The notes: a model not told the origin generated them from the letters alone. DNA of 64,000 nucleotides from JAAYCI01 sp031549285 (GCA_031549285.1 JAVBPZ010000015.1:43326-107325), one strand, 5' to 3'; shown: positions 9,345-18,135, numbered from the stretch's first letter. Program-made: numbers and translations.

Positions 9345-9420
9345 TGGAGCTGGTGGACGGACTTGAACCCCCGACCTGCTGATTACAAATCAGCTGCTCT
9401 ACCAACTGAGCTACACCAGC
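9345..9420 (-). tRNA. tRNA-Thr (anticodon UGU)
   Basis: Read on the minus strand, a 76-base cloverleaf begins GCTGGTGTAGCTCAGTTGG. The anticodon loop TTTGTAA sits between GCTGA and TCAGC, giving anticodon TGU. The T arm contains GGGGGTTCAAGTCC, and the 3' CCA is encoded. Acceptor stem GCTGGTG pairs with CACCAGC; the discriminator base is U. A promoter lies 15 bases upstream and a terminator follows. Confidence 0.95.
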
Positions 9421-9434
9421 ATGGAACATGGCTA

Positions 9435-9463
9435 AGTATATCAAACCGGCATCAGAAAATCAA
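9435..9463 (-). promoter_or_regulatory. Promoter of tRNA-Thr
   Basis: On the minus strand TTGATT (9458-9463), a 17-base spacer and TATACT (9435-9440) lie directly upstream of the tRNA. Confidence 0.65.
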
Positions 9464-9556
9464 GATATTCGCCACCCAGTCCCCGCTAAGGGAAGAGCAT
9501 TTTGTAGCCTTTTTTCACTGCAGAAGAACATTTCTCTCGAATAGCGCCGACAGGGC

Positions 9557-9586
9557 TTGCAATCCATGTGTGTCATCTGATATAAT
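9557..9586 (+). promoter_or_regulatory. Promoter of tRNA-Tyr
   Basis: TTGCAA (9557-9562), an 18-base spacer and a perfect TATAAT (9581-9586) end 26 bases before the tRNA. Confidence 0.65.
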
Positions 9587-9612
9587 GGTCAAGTGCCTTT
9601 ATGCACCTTTAT

Positions 9613-9697
9613 GGGAGAGTTCCCGAGTGGCCAAAGGGGGCAGACTGTAAATCTGTTGCAAGTTGCTTCGATGGTTCGAATCCATCCTCTCCCACCA
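9613..9697 (+). tRNA. tRNA-Tyr (anticodon GUA)
   Basis: An 85-base class II tRNA. Acceptor stem GGGAGAG pairs with CTCTCCC, followed by A and an encoded CCA. The anticodon loop CTGTAAA between CAGA and TCTG gives GUA. A long variable arm (GTTGCAAGTTGCTT region) is present, and the T arm is GATGGTTCGAATCCATC. The last 19 bases recur 115 bases downstream. Confidence 0.95.
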
Positions 9698-9700
9698 TGA

Positions 9701-9735
9701 AATAAGTACACACTTTTGTGTGTGCTTATTTTTTT
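9701..9735 (+). terminator. Terminator of tRNA-Tyr
   Basis: TAAGTACACAC pairs with GTGTGTGCTTA around a TTTT loop (one G-U pair), followed by a run of T. Confidence 0.8.
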
Positions 9736-9794
9736 ACGATGGATTCGAACCATCGATGGGTCAGCCGAGAAATACGCGCAGCGTACCAGGAGGC

Positions 9795-9813
9795 ATCCAT
9801 CCTCTCCCACTAT
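9795..9813 (+). repeat. Partial duplicate of the tRNA-Tyr 3' end
   Basis: This 19-base stretch matches the end of tRNA-Tyr (9680-9698) at 18 positions (ATCCATCCTCTCCCAC shared). Between the copies, GATGGATTCGAACCATC (from about 9740) is another T-arm-like sequence. The pair resembles the duplicated attachment core left by an element integrated at a tRNA gene, with almost nothing remaining between. Confidence 0.6.
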
Positions 9814-9815
9814 GG

Positions 9816-9853
9816 AAAAACCGCTTTCCTGTGAGAAATTCGCGGTTTTTAAT
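9816..9853 (+). terminator. Second terminator after the tRNA-Tyr remnant
   Basis: AAAAACCGC (9816-9824) pairs with GCGGTTTTT (9842-9850) around a 17-base loop. It follows the duplicated tRNA end as the first terminator follows the real tRNA. Confidence 0.6.
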
Positions 9854-9999
9854 TTTATACGTATTTCCCAAAACGCTGCTGTACACCCTATTCTACTGTG
9901 CACACTCAAAATGCTTTTTCAAAAACCCGACGTAATGTTTTCAGCATACCTACCGTATATATATTCGCTGGGGTGCCCACTGCCGCGCGCGGAAGTATA

Positions 10000-10028
10000 T
10001 TCACCAGCGCTCCCAAATATGGTATACT
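10000..10028 (+). promoter_or_regulatory. Promoter of the histidine kinase-binding protein operon
   Basis: TTCACC (10000-10005), a 17-base spacer and TATACT (10023-10028), about 210 bases before the kinase start. The rest of 9854-10239 shows no gene. Confidence 0.5.
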
Positions 10029-10239
10029 GTACTAGAGACAAACGGCACTGGAAGCGAAAACAGGGAGACCAAATGTACGACATATTTCTGATGGGCGGCT
10101 ACTTTGCTCGCGGGACGCTTTGCCGGCATATTTCCGGCAGAGCACATTTTTGCGCCGCTTCCGGCTGTCGACAGCAGGCTGATTCTGTCATATTCACCGG
10201 TTCCTTCCCCCAGGCCTCGCGCGGCAGGAGGTGCTCGCA

Positions 10240-11691
10240 ATGAAAAAAAATCGCTTCCCAAAATCCGCCTCACAAACCAGCATTAAGCGCCAGATGAACA
10301 AGCTGCTGGCCATGGTCATTCTTCCCATGCTACTCATGGTCGGTATATTGATCGTCATGCTGGCGTCCATCAACCAGCAGTATACGAACGCCCTGCAAAA
10401 TGCCAACATTGCCGCAGATTTTAACAAGGATTTCAAGGACAGCATGGACCTGGAAATGTGGAACCATGTTATTGAACCGCGCAGTCCCCAGTCGGTGGAT
10501 ACGCTGCCCATGCAGGAACTGGACGATGCCGTGGAAGTACTGCATCGTCTGGAAAAAACCACGACCCAACGGGATAATAGCTGGCGCATAAAAAGCATGC
10601 TGAACATGTGTGAAAACCTGCGGAACTATATGATAGAGATTGCCGAGACGCCCCTGTATGATGACCGGATGGATCTGCTGGACAGAAATATCCGTGGGGA
10701 AACCGGCCTGACCGTCCACATCGAGACCTATATGCACGACTACATCGACGACGAAGTGCGTGAACTTTCCCGGCTGCAAGGTGAAATCAGCACCCGAGTG
10801 CTGATTGTCATGATGCTTACGATTATTGCCTCCTGTTTTCTAGTGGTCATCATTCTGCTCTACTCAGTGCGCTTTACCCGCCGTATCACGCGGCCAATTG
10901 ACGCATTGGCGGAAAAGGCCGGTCGGCTGGGCGAGGGGGATTTTTCCGTGCAGCCCATCAACACAAAGAGCGCCGAGATTCAGACGCTGGACAACGGCTT
11001 TAATGAAATGGTGGGCCGCATCAATACCTTGATGGAAAAGCAGATAGAAGACCAAAACTATCTGCATCGAACCGAGCTGGAGCTGCTACAGGCGCAGATC
11101 AACCCGCACTTCCTGTACAATACGCTGGATTCCATTGTTATCTTGGCCGACTCTCACCGGGACGAGGACGTGGTGAAAATGGTTACCAGCCTGTCGGTAT
11201 TTTTCCGTAACTCGCTTAGCAAAGGGAAGGATATTATTACTTTGCGGGCCGAGGTCAACCAGGTGACCAGCTATCTGGATATCCAAAAAATAAGATACAG
11301 CGATATTTTAGATTATACCATCTGCATCCCGGAAGAGCTGCTGGAGTATGCGGTGCCAAAACTGGTGCTGCAGCCTTTGGTGGAGAACGCCATCTACCAC
11401 GGCACCAAAAACAAGCGCGGTGTCGGAAAAATTACCATAACCGGGGAAAGCCGCGGCGAAGATATGCTGCTGCAGGTAAAGGATGACGGTGCGGGCATGG
11501 ATGAAGAGCAACTAAACACGCTGCGGGCCGGGGTATATGAGGACCGTCACACCGGCCTTGGCCTGGTAAACGTGCACAAGCGTGTTAAGCTGTACTGTGG
11601 TGATGAATATGGCCTTTCTTTTGATAGCGTATTGGGCGAGGGTACTACGGCCTCCATCCTGCTGCCTAAAACCCTTCCGCTGGACCCATAA
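10240..11691 (+). CDS. Sensor histidine kinase, YesM/LytS type
   Basis: A 483-residue membrane sensor kinase. The ATG at 10240 has AGGAGGTG seven bases upstream. Helices near residues 20-45 and 185-210 flank an extracytoplasmic domain of about 140 residues; a HAMP domain follows (RRITRPIDALAEKAGRLGEGDF). The His_kinase domain has NPHFLYNTLDS with the phosphorylated His at about residue 290, then the ATPase N box LVENAIYHGTK and G box DDGAGMDEEQL. Kinases of this type pair with YesN-like AraC regulators, as found at 18306. The next gene is a lipoprotein binding protein, as in the Clostridium XylFII-LytS-YesN system, suggesting the kinase reads the sugar through that protein. After the stop, 37 codons stay open in the same frame. 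Confidence 0.9.
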   Translation: MKKNRFPKSASQTSIKRQMNKLLAMVILPMLLMVGILIVMLASINQQYTNALQNANIAADFNKDFKDSMDLEMWNHVIEPRSPQSVDTLPMQELDDAVEVLHRLEKTTTQRDNSWRIKSMLNMCENLRNYMIEIAETPLYDDRMDLLDRNIRGETGLTVHIETYMHDYIDDEVRELSRLQGEISTRVLIVMMLTIIASCFLVVIILLYSVRFTRRITRPIDALAEKAGRLGEGDFSVQPINTKSAEIQTLDNGFNEMVGRINTLMEKQIEDQNYLHRTELELLQAQINPHFLYNTLDSIVILADSHRDEDVVKMVTSLSVFFRNSLSKGKDIITLRAEVNQVTSYLDIQKIRYSDILDYTICIPEELLEYAVPKLVLQPLVENAIYHGTKNKRGVGKITITGESRGEDMLLQVKDDGAGMDEEQLNTLRAGVYEDRHTGLGLVNVHKRVKLYCGDEYGLSFDSVLGEGTTASILLPKTLPLDP

Positions 11692-11801
11692 CCCAATACC
11701 ATTTTCCTATTGAAGGAATTATATACCAACGGCGAATACACCGTACCGCAAGGCAAGGATACTGCCGCATATGCCGGCGATGCCGCGCAAAGGGGAAACA
11801 T

Positions 11802-12800
11802 ATGAAAAAAACAATTGCGATCTTAATAGCCCTGCTGTTGTTGGGGCTGACGGCCTGCAGTAACGGAGGCACTGTCTCCGATGAGAGTGCCGACGGTACT
11901 GCCGCCAACGATTATGACGACCTGATTGTCGTAGGTTTCTCGCAGGTGGGAGCCGAGAGCGACTGGCGTGCCGCCAACACCAAAAGTATGATGGAAGCCC
12001 TTACGGAAGCGAACGGCTACAAGCTAATTTACGATGACGCCCAACAGAAACAGGAAAAGCAAATTACGGCAATCCGCAACTTTATCCAGCAGGAAGTGGA
12101 CTACATCGTGTTGGCGCCCACCACTGAAACCGGCTGGGATACTGTGCTGCAGGAAGCCAAAGCCGCCAGCATTCCTGTTATTATTGTGGACCGCAGGATT
12201 GAGGTTTCCGATGATAGCCTGTTTACCTGCTGGGTTGGTTCCGACTTCCGCAAGGAGGGCGACACCGCCGTAACCTGGCTGGAAAAGCACTTCCCGGAGG
12301 ATGAGCCTGTGAAAATTCTGCATCTGCAGGGTAGCATGGGTTCCTCCGCCCAGATTGGCCGTACGGAAGGATTGGACGCTGGTCTTCTTGCCAATGAAAA
12401 CTGGACCCTGGTGGCCCGTGAAAGCGGTGAATTTACCCAGGCAAAGGGTCAGGAGGTTATGGAAGGCTTTTTGAACATGTACAGTGATTTCAACGTAGTA
12501 TATTGCGAAAACGATAACATGGCCTATGGCGTCATTGATGCCCTAAAAGCTGTGGGGCTGCGTGCAGGCACCGACGTGGTTTTGATTTCTTTCGATGCCA
12601 ACCGCACCGGGCTGGAGTTGACCCTGGCCGGCCAGATTAACTACAATGTTGAATGCAACCCACTGCACGGGCCCCGCGTACAGGCACTTATAGAGCAGCT
12701 GGAGATGGGCCGGACACCACAGAAATTCACCTATGTGGAGGAAACCGCCTTTGATTGCCGGACTGTAAACCAAGACATGATTGACCGGCGCGCGTATTAA
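11802..12800 (+). CDS. YtfQ-like sugar-binding lipoprotein, probable sensor component
   Basis: A 332-residue extracytoplasmic lipoprotein: signal peptide with lipobox LTAC (Cys20), then a two-lobe periplasmic binding fold. AAAGGGG precedes the ATG by seven bases. The segments VGFSQVGAESDWRAANT, QQKQEKQITAIRNF and IIVDRRIEV closely follow E. coli YtfQ, the galactofuranose-binding protein, including the Trp-Arg pair and the DR-I motif near the ligand. It shares an operon with the histidine kinase rather than with the transporter, so its likely job is to present ligand to the kinase, like XylFII. It is a distant paralogue of the binding protein at 17000-18016. The ligand may be a furanose sugar; this is inferred from resemblance. 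Confidence 0.85.
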   Translation: MKKTIAILIALLLLGLTACSNGGTVSDESADGTAANDYDDLIVVGFSQVGAESDWRAANTKSMMEALTEANGYKLIYDDAQQKQEKQITAIRNFIQQEVDYIVLAPTTETGWDTVLQEAKAASIPVIIVDRRIEVSDDSLFTCWVGSDFRKEGDTAVTWLEKHFPEDEPVKILHLQGSMGSSAQIGRTEGLDAGLLANENWTLVARESGEFTQAKGQEVMEGFLNMYSDFNVVYCENDNMAYGVIDALKAVGLRAGTDVVLISFDANRTGLELTLAGQINYNVECNPLHGPRVQALIEQLEMGRTPQKFTYVEETAFDCRTVNQDMIDRRAY

Positions 12801-12865
12801 AAGCAAGGGCATGTACAATGCCGTCCGGACACAACGAATACGGTTTCCATAAAATACAGACACAA

Positions 12866-12901
12866 AAATCCCCCTGCCGTTTATCTGCAGCAGGGGGATT
12901 T
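12866..12901. terminator. Bidirectional terminator between convergent operons
   Basis: AAATCCCCCTGC (12866-12877) pairs with GCAGGGGGATTT (12890-12901), with A/T-rich flanks on both sides. Confidence 0.8.
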
Positions 12902-12932
12902 ATTTGCGCACTAAGATGGATGTCCAACATAC

Positions 12933-14096
12933 TTATTCTGCTGTCGCACTTTTTTCGCTCGCCGGCGCGCCTTCGCCGCCGGATTTGTTCTTGGGCTTCC
13001 ATTTGGGAAGCGAAAATGCGAAATCGCCTTTGCCGCGGTACGCCAGAATCAGGCTTTGCAGCAAAATGAAGAAGAACAGCATGCCGCCGGTGGTGATCTT
13101 CTGCCACCAGGGCTTCAGCCAGATGGCGTTTACCGTACCGGCCGCGCGTACAATGTTGTCAATGGTTACCAACGTGAGCGTGCCAAACAGCGTGCCAATG
13201 ACCGTGCCCACACCGCCGGTAAGCAGGGTGCCGCCAATGATGGATGACGCAATGGCTTTCATCTCTGCCTGTGTGGCGTTTGCAACATCGCCCGCACCGG
13301 TATGCAGCAGGTAGACAAACCCGCCGATTCCAGCCAGTAACCCGCACAACAGGTAAGCCATAAACTTGGTGCGCTTCACGTTGATGCCCAGCGTTATTGC
13401 ACTTTGGCTATTGCCGCCGATGGCGTACAGGTTGCGGCCAAACCGTGACCAGCGCTGGATGGCAAAAATCACCACCACTACCACCACTGCAACAATAGCA
13501 CCCAATTCTACCTTTGCAGGAATGAAGTTCCCCGTCTTACCATAAGAGCCTAGGAACTCCCATGGGATTCTTATACTGGTGCTTTTCAAGGCAAGGAACG
13601 CCTCGTTTTGGGCGGTGTGTGGGTTCACACTGATAATGGTGGTCAACCCCCTGGCCAGAAACATGCCCGCCAATGTGACAATGAAGGGTTGGATTTCCAG
13701 ATAGGCAACCAACGTTCCGTGCAACAGCCCAAAGGCAAGACCGATACCCAATGCCAGCAACAACGTGACAAAAACATTCCCATGGGCGCTATCCAAAAAG
13801 ACCACACAGGACATGGTCACCAGCGCAACAACGCCGCCCACCGAGATATCAATGCCGCCTGTGACCATGACAATACTCAGGCCGCAGGAAATGATGATAA
13901 GGAATGCATTGTTATTAAAGATGTCAATGAACTGCTGGGGGTTGCGGAAACCACCACCCAGAAAGATTGCGCCCAGCGCATACATACCAACGAAAATGCC
14001 GATGGTGATGAACATCAATAGGTTGGTGTCGGTAAGGGGCTCTCTGCGTTTTTTCACTACGGCCTGTCCGGCTGTTGAGGTGTTATTTTTCGACAT
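12933..14096 (-). CDS. Sugar ABC transporter permease, YjfF type
   Basis: A 387-residue inner-membrane permease of the RbsC/BPD_transp_2 family with about 9-10 helices. AGGAGGTAG lies a few bases before the ATG. The glycine-rich segments SCGLSIVMVTGGIDISVGGVV and GGTLLTGGVGTVIGT are typical of ribose/galactofuranose permeases. It overlaps the other permease gene by 14 bases, so the two are translationally coupled, forming a heterodimeric channel as in YtfT-YjfF. It is the last gene of the transporter operon. The C-terminus has a charged tail (WKPKNKSGGEGAP). Confidence 0.88.
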   Translation of the reverse strand: MSKNNTSTAGQAVVKKRREPLTDTNLLMFITIGIFVGMYALGAIFLGGGFRNPQQFIDIFNNNAFLIIISCGLSIVMVTGGIDISVGGVVALVTMSCVVFLDSAHGNVFVTLLLALGIGLAFGLLHGTLVAYLEIQPFIVTLAGMFLARGLTTIISVNPHTAQNEAFLALKSTSIRIPWEFLGSYGKTGNFIPAKVELGAIVAVVVVVVIFAIQRWSRFGRNLYAIGGNSQSAITLGINVKRTKFMAYLLCGLLAGIGGFVYLLHTGAGDVANATQAEMKAIASSIIGGTLLTGGVGTVIGTLFGTLTLVTIDNIVRAAGTVNAIWLKPWWQKITTGGMLFFFILLQSLILAYRGKGDFAFSLPKWKPKNKSGGEGAPASEKSATAE

Positions 14097-15165
14097 TTGC
14101 CACTACCTCCTTGCCCTTCGCGGTTTGCCTTTTCTTAAACGTTTTTCCGCCCAGCTGGCTGAAGAAACGCTTTGCAACCGGCGAACCCAGCGCCACAATG
14201 ATGAGAATAACAATCGCTTTATATGCCTTTACATCTGTGGAAGGAACCTTCATGGCATACAGCGTAATGGTCAGCCCTTGAATAACATAGGCGCCAATCA
14301 CCGAACCAATCATGCTGAATTTGCCGCCGCCCAGCGCATTGCCGCCTATGGCCACCGCCAAAATCGCGTCCATTTCGATGTTCAGCAGCATGGTTTCATG
14401 GTTGATAAGGCCCAACCGGCTGACACTGATGGTGCCCGCAATGGCGGTGCAAAGGCCCAGGATAATGAAAACCAGCAGCTTCATCCATACTACATTGATG
14501 CCGACCAAGCGGGCGGATTTCTCATTGATGCCCACTGCCTGGGTATACAGGCCCAAGTTTGTGAATTTCAAAACAAGCGCGAAAATGATACCAACGAGGA
14601 TGACAATAAAAATGGGCGTGGGCACCGGAATCCCCGGAATAAAGCCGCCGATGGCGGTAATGCGCGCATCAGAAACGGTGGGCGTAGCGCCGCCGTTGAT
14701 CCAGTATGCGATGGCGCGCCCGATGGTGAATAGTATCAAAGTCGCAATCATGGGCTGGATTTTAAACACCGCAACCAGCGTACCGTTAAAACCGCCGCAA
14801 ACCATGGCAACCAGCGCACCAATGACAAACGCAACAATGATCATGGGTACGGTGATGGGTCCACTCCTTAGCACGCTAACAAACACGCTGCCCGCGATGG
14901 CGGCAGCAGCACCTACGCTGATATCCTGGCCACCGGAAGCAGCAGTAACCAACGTCATGCCCATGGCCAGAATGGCAAGCTCGGAAGCGCCGTTAAAAAC
15001 ACTAATCAGGTTGCCGGTTAAAACCGGGTTCCCCAGGTTGTTATGTGTTATTGCTACAGAAAAAAAGCTGGGATCGCGAATTAAGTTAAACAAAATAAGC
15101 AGGCCAAGAGCAACCAACGGAACAATCAGGTGGGACATCGAGCTTTTTTTATAACCTGTCTTCAT
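14083..15165 (-). CDS. Sugar ABC transporter permease, YtfT type
   Basis: A 360-residue permease of the same family, about 9-10 helices. The ATG at 15165 is used because GGAGGGGGAG lies just upstream inside the end of the ATPase gene; only one base separates that gene's TGA from this ATG. Family motifs include LAILAMGMTLVTAASGGQDISVG and GGNALGGGKFSMIGSVIGAY. Two distinct permeases plus one double-domain ATPase is the YtfQRT-YjfF layout; ribose systems usually have only one permease. Confidence 0.88.
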   Translation of the reverse strand: MKTGYKKSSMSHLIVPLVALGLLILFNLIRDPSFFSVAITHNNLGNPVLTGNLISVFNGASELAILAMGMTLVTAASGGQDISVGAAAAIAGSVFVSVLRSGPITVPMIIVAFVIGALVAMVCGGFNGTLVAVFKIQPMIATLILFTIGRAIAYWINGGATPTVSDARITAIGGFIPGIPVPTPIFIVILVGIIFALVLKFTNLGLYTQAVGINEKSARLVGINVVWMKLLVFIILGLCTAIAGTISVSRLGLINHETMLLNIEMDAILAVAIGGNALGGGKFSMIGSVIGAYVIQGLTITLYAMKVPSTDVKAYKAIVILIIVALGSPVAKRFFSQLGGKTFKKRQTAKGKEVVANVEK

Positions 15166-15166
15166 C

Positions 15167-16675
15167 TCACTCTCCCCCTCCTGCAATGGTGCTCATTACA
15201 TTGTCCTGCGAAATTTCGCTGCCGCGCAATTCACCCACGATATTGCGGTCCCGCATAACGATGAGGCGGGAACAGGTACGCAGCATCTCCTCTATTTCGG
15301 AAGAAATGAACGTAATACTCATTCCCTCCTCGGCCAGTTTTAACACCAGCTTTTGAATTTCCACCTTTGTACCCACGTCTATGCCGCGGGTGGGCTCATC
15401 CAGAATCAGGTATTCCGGGTTGGTCAGCAGCCAACGGGCCAAAATAACCTTTTGCTGGTTGCCACCCGAAAGGGACTTGATGGGTGTGTCTGCCGAAGCG
15501 GTTTTGATATCCAGCAGCTGGATATATTCGTCGGCAAACTTTTGTGCCTCTGCCTTGGAAAACGGCTTGAAAAAGCCTTTCTTTACCTGCAGAGCCATAA
15601 TAATATTCTCGCGCACCGACAAATCCGCTATGATACCGTCACGTTTGCGGTCCTCTGGCAGATACGCGATCTTATGCTTCATGGCCTGAATGGGTTTGGT
15701 GATTTTCACGGGTTTCCCATCCATCTTTACCTTGCCGCCGGTGACCGAATCTGCGCCAAAAATGGCGCGCACGCTTTCACTGCGCCCGGAACCCAGCAGG
15801 CCGATAAATCCGTTAACTTCTCCCTTATTGATATAAAAGTCAAAAGGCTTCACGCCGGCAGCGCTGGACAACCCCTTGGCTTCATATACAGGCACACCAC
15901 CATCGCCAACAGGCACCGGCTCGTGCTCTATCTCGGACAATTCTTCCAGTTCCTTGCCCATCATCTTGCCAATCAGCTTTACGCGCGGCAGGTCTTTTAT
16001 CTCATATTCGCCAACCAGCTCGCCATTGCGCAAAACCGTTATTTTGTCGCACACTTCATATACCTGCTCCAGAAAATGCGTGACAAAAATAATGCCGACG
16101 CCCTGGGCCTTCAAATCGCACATCAGCTTAAAGAGCTTCGCGACCTCTTGCTCGTCCAGCGAGGATGTCGGTTCATCCAGGATCAGTACCTTACACTCCG
16201 CATCCACAGCACGGGCAATGGCCACCATCTGCTGCACCGCAATAGAGCAGTTGCTCAGCTGCTGCGAGGGACGCGCTGGAATACCCAGACGATCCAGGAT
16301 CTCTTTTGCCTTTTTCTTCATGGCGCGCCAGTTCACAAAGGTGTACTTGCCACGTCCAATGAACATGTTTTCCGCAACGGTCAGATTGGGACACAGAGTA
16401 ATTTCCTGGTACACCGTGCTGATGCCCAGGTTCTGCGCTTCTTGGGGCGAACGAATGTGAATGGGCTTGTCGCACCCTTCCAGGTTTATTTCCCCTTCGT
16501 CCTTCTGATAAACGCCGGTCAAAACCTTTATCAGGGTCGACTTGCCAGCGCCATTCTCGCCCATCAAGGCATGAATTTCGCCTTTTCGAAGCGTGAAATC
16601 CACATTCTGCAAGGCACGTACGCCGGGAAATGCTTTGGATATGTTTCGCATAGATAAAACAACATCATTTTGCAT
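15167..16675 (-). CDS. Sugar ABC transporter ATP-binding protein, YtfR type (double ATPase)
   Basis: A 502-residue fusion of two ABC ATPase domains, the usual size for RbsA/MglA/YtfR. The ATG at 16675 has GAGGAGGGA seven bases upstream. Domain 1 has Walker A GENGAGKST (39-47) and Walker B LILDEPTSSLDE. Its signature, LSNCSIAVQQM, is the relaxed form usual in this family. Domain 2 has a degenerate P-loop (GLLGSGRSES), a canonical signature LSGGNQQKV and Walker B LILDEPTRGID. Domain 1 therefore most likely holds the catalytic site, as in relatives. Cotranscribed with both permeases; a hairpin separates it from the upstream binding-protein gene. Confidence 0.93.
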   Translation of the reverse strand: MQNDVVLSMRNISKAFPGVRALQNVDFTLRKGEIHALMGENGAGKSTLIKVLTGVYQKDEGEINLEGCDKPIHIRSPQEAQNLGISTVYQEITLCPNLTVAENMFIGRGKYTFVNWRAMKKKAKEILDRLGIPARPSQQLSNCSIAVQQMVAIARAVDAECKVLILDEPTSSLDEQEVAKLFKLMCDLKAQGVGIIFVTHFLEQVYEVCDKITVLRNGELVGEYEIKDLPRVKLIGKMMGKELEELSEIEHEPVPVGDGGVPVYEAKGLSSAAGVKPFDFYINKGEVNGFIGLLGSGRSESVRAIFGADSVTGGKVKMDGKPVKITKPIQAMKHKIAYLPEDRKRDGIIADLSVRENIIMALQVKKGFFKPFSKAEAQKFADEYIQLLDIKTASADTPIKSLSGGNQQKVILARWLLTNPEYLILDEPTRGIDVGTKVEIQKLVLKLAEEGMSITFISSEIEEMLRTCSRLIVMRDRNIVGELRGSEISQDNVMSTIAGGGE

Positions 16676-16891
16676 GCAGCATCCCTCCTCCTCAAAACAT
16701 CTACCATAGGGCGAATCCGCTGGTGGACGCGCAAACGGTTTCTTCTCGCAAAACAGCATCGATGGGGTCTGCCCTTAGGACACCCTGTGCAGTTGCTCGC
16801 GGCGGCCGGCCGCCCGGCCGGGCCCGGCTTTCGTCCCCCGGGTGCTTTGCGATGCCAGCAACATGTTTGCGCTTCCAATACATTTTAACAT

Positions 16892-16942
16892 AAAAAGCGC
16901 GGTACGGGTATACGGAAATTTTCCACATACTCCGCACCGCGC
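16892..16942 (-). terminator. Intercistronic, probably leaky terminator after the binding-protein gene
   Basis: On the minus strand GCGCGGT pairs with ACCGCGC in a longer imperfect stem, followed by TTTTTATG. It lies about 60 bases past the stop of the abundant binding protein and before the ATPase gene, where partial termination would set their ratio. The rest of 16676-16999 contains a very GC-rich palindromic patch (about 16800-16830) and no gene. Confidence 0.7.
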
Positions 16943-16999
16943 GATTTGGTTACTAGAACAAGACTAACTTATTAGAACTTTTTGCGATACTTCTAGTAA

Positions 17000-18016
17000 T
17001 TAGCCCAAGCCGTACTGGTCGATGTCTTCCTGGGTGATGGTGGCAGCGTCAAAACCTTTTTCTTCCGAAATAACGATTTTGTCAGCGATGGTGCCGCCGG
17101 CTTCCAGGTTCTTGATCATCTCGTCGATAACAGCAGCCTGGAACGGGCTGCACTGGCCGTCATAGTTCCAGTTGCCAGCAAGCAGTTCTTCCAAAGCCCA
17201 TGTGTTGCAGTCAAAGCCCATGATGACAACGTCGCCGTCAACGCCGTGGGTAATGCCAGCTTCGTCCAGAGCAGCAACAGCGCCCTTTGCCATGCCGTCG
17301 TTCTCAGCATAGATAACGTTGAAGGATTCGCCAGAGTTGATCACAGACTCAACGATTTTCTTCGCTTCGGCTTCGTCCCATGTAGCGGTCTGCTGAACAA
17401 CCTTGTTCATGGTGCCAGCGGCAAACTCTGCATCCAGAGCGCCGGTACGGCCGATCTGAGCGTCAGAACCCATAGCGCCCTGAATGTGAATAACATTGTA
17501 TTCATCCAGGTTCTGGGCTTTCAGCCAGTTAACAGCGGTTTCGCCTTCTTTAGCCATGTCGGAAACAACAGCGGCTTCATACAGGCTCTCGTCAACGTTG
17601 ATCATACGGTCGAACAGGAACACTTTGATGCCGGCTTCCTGGGCAGAGGTCAGAACCGCATCCCAGCCGTCGGTAGCAGCAGCAGACAGCAGCAGATAGT
17701 CAACGCCGTCGGTGATGAACTGCTGGGCAGCGTTCAGCTGCTCGTCGTTGTTCAGGCTGTAGTAGGTGGATACCTGATAGCCGTTGTCCTCGGTGAAGAC
17801 TTCTTCGAAGTTCTTTACGTTGGCCTCACGGTAGCCAGACTCGGAAGGCGGGTTGTTAACGATACCAACTTTGATGAGCTCGCCAGTAGCAGCAGGAGCA
17901 GCAGTCGAAGTACTATCAACCGCAGCCGCCGGGGTGCTGGAGCTGGTGGTGCTGCCACAGGCAACAAGAGCAAAAACCATGGTCAGGGCCAGAACGATGC
18001 AAAACAGCTTTTTCAT
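17000..18016 (-). CDS. Sugar ABC transporter substrate-binding lipoprotein (YtfQ family)
   Basis: A 338-residue lipoprotein that captures sugar for the transporter encoded downstream. GGAGGAG lies six bases before the ATG at 18016. The signal peptide ends in lipobox LVACG, followed by a Ser/Thr/Ala-rich linker. The binding fold shows VGIVNNPPSESGYREANVKN, the hinge region FLFDRMINVDESLYEAAVVSD and IYAENDGMAKG. It keeps the family ESG-Y-RE-A and DR-I motifs but has Tyr where YtfQ and the sensor paralogue have Trp. Codon use favours a small set, as expected for a highly expressed gene. First gene of the transporter operon. Confidence 0.9.
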   Translation of the reverse strand: MKKLFCIVLALTMVFALVACGSTTSSSTPAAAVDSTSTAAPAATGELIKVGIVNNPPSESGYREANVKNFEEVFTEDNGYQVSTYYSLNNDEQLNAAQQFITDGVDYLLLSAAATDGWDAVLTSAQEAGIKVFLFDRMINVDESLYEAAVVSDMAKEGETAVNWLKAQNLDEYNVIHIQGAMGSDAQIGRTGALDAEFAAGTMNKVVQQTATWDEAEAKKIVESVINSGESFNVIYAENDGMAKGAVAALDEAGITHGVDGDVVIMGFDCNTWALEELLAGNWNYDGQCSPFQAAVIDEMIKNLEAGGTIADKIVISEEKGFDAATITQEDIDQYGLG

Positions 18017-18097
18017 TTTTTCTCCTCCAAAAATTTTGTTTTGAACTCCTCGTTTCGAACCATCGACAACACGGACAACCCGGTTGTCTGTCATCTC

Positions 18098-18126
18098 ATT
18101 ATAGCTGGCGCTTGTCCCCAAGACAT
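18098..18126 (-). promoter_or_regulatory. Promoter of the sugar transporter operon
   Basis: A perfect TATAAT (minus, 18098-18103) has a poor -35, ATGTCT (18121-18126), at 17 bases. A weak -35 next to a repeat at 18136-18151 fits activation by the AraC-type regulator. Confidence 0.55.
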
Positions 18127-18135
18127 TAAAATATT

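Noticed and set aside
11802..12800. Second binding protein as a simple duplicate of the transporter component
   Set aside because: It is in an operon with the sensor kinase and differs from the transport protein at ligand-loop residues, so a sensory role is more likely.
15353..16657. 434-codon open frame on the plus strand
   Set aside because: Antisense to the double ABC ATPase with complete Walker and signature motifs.
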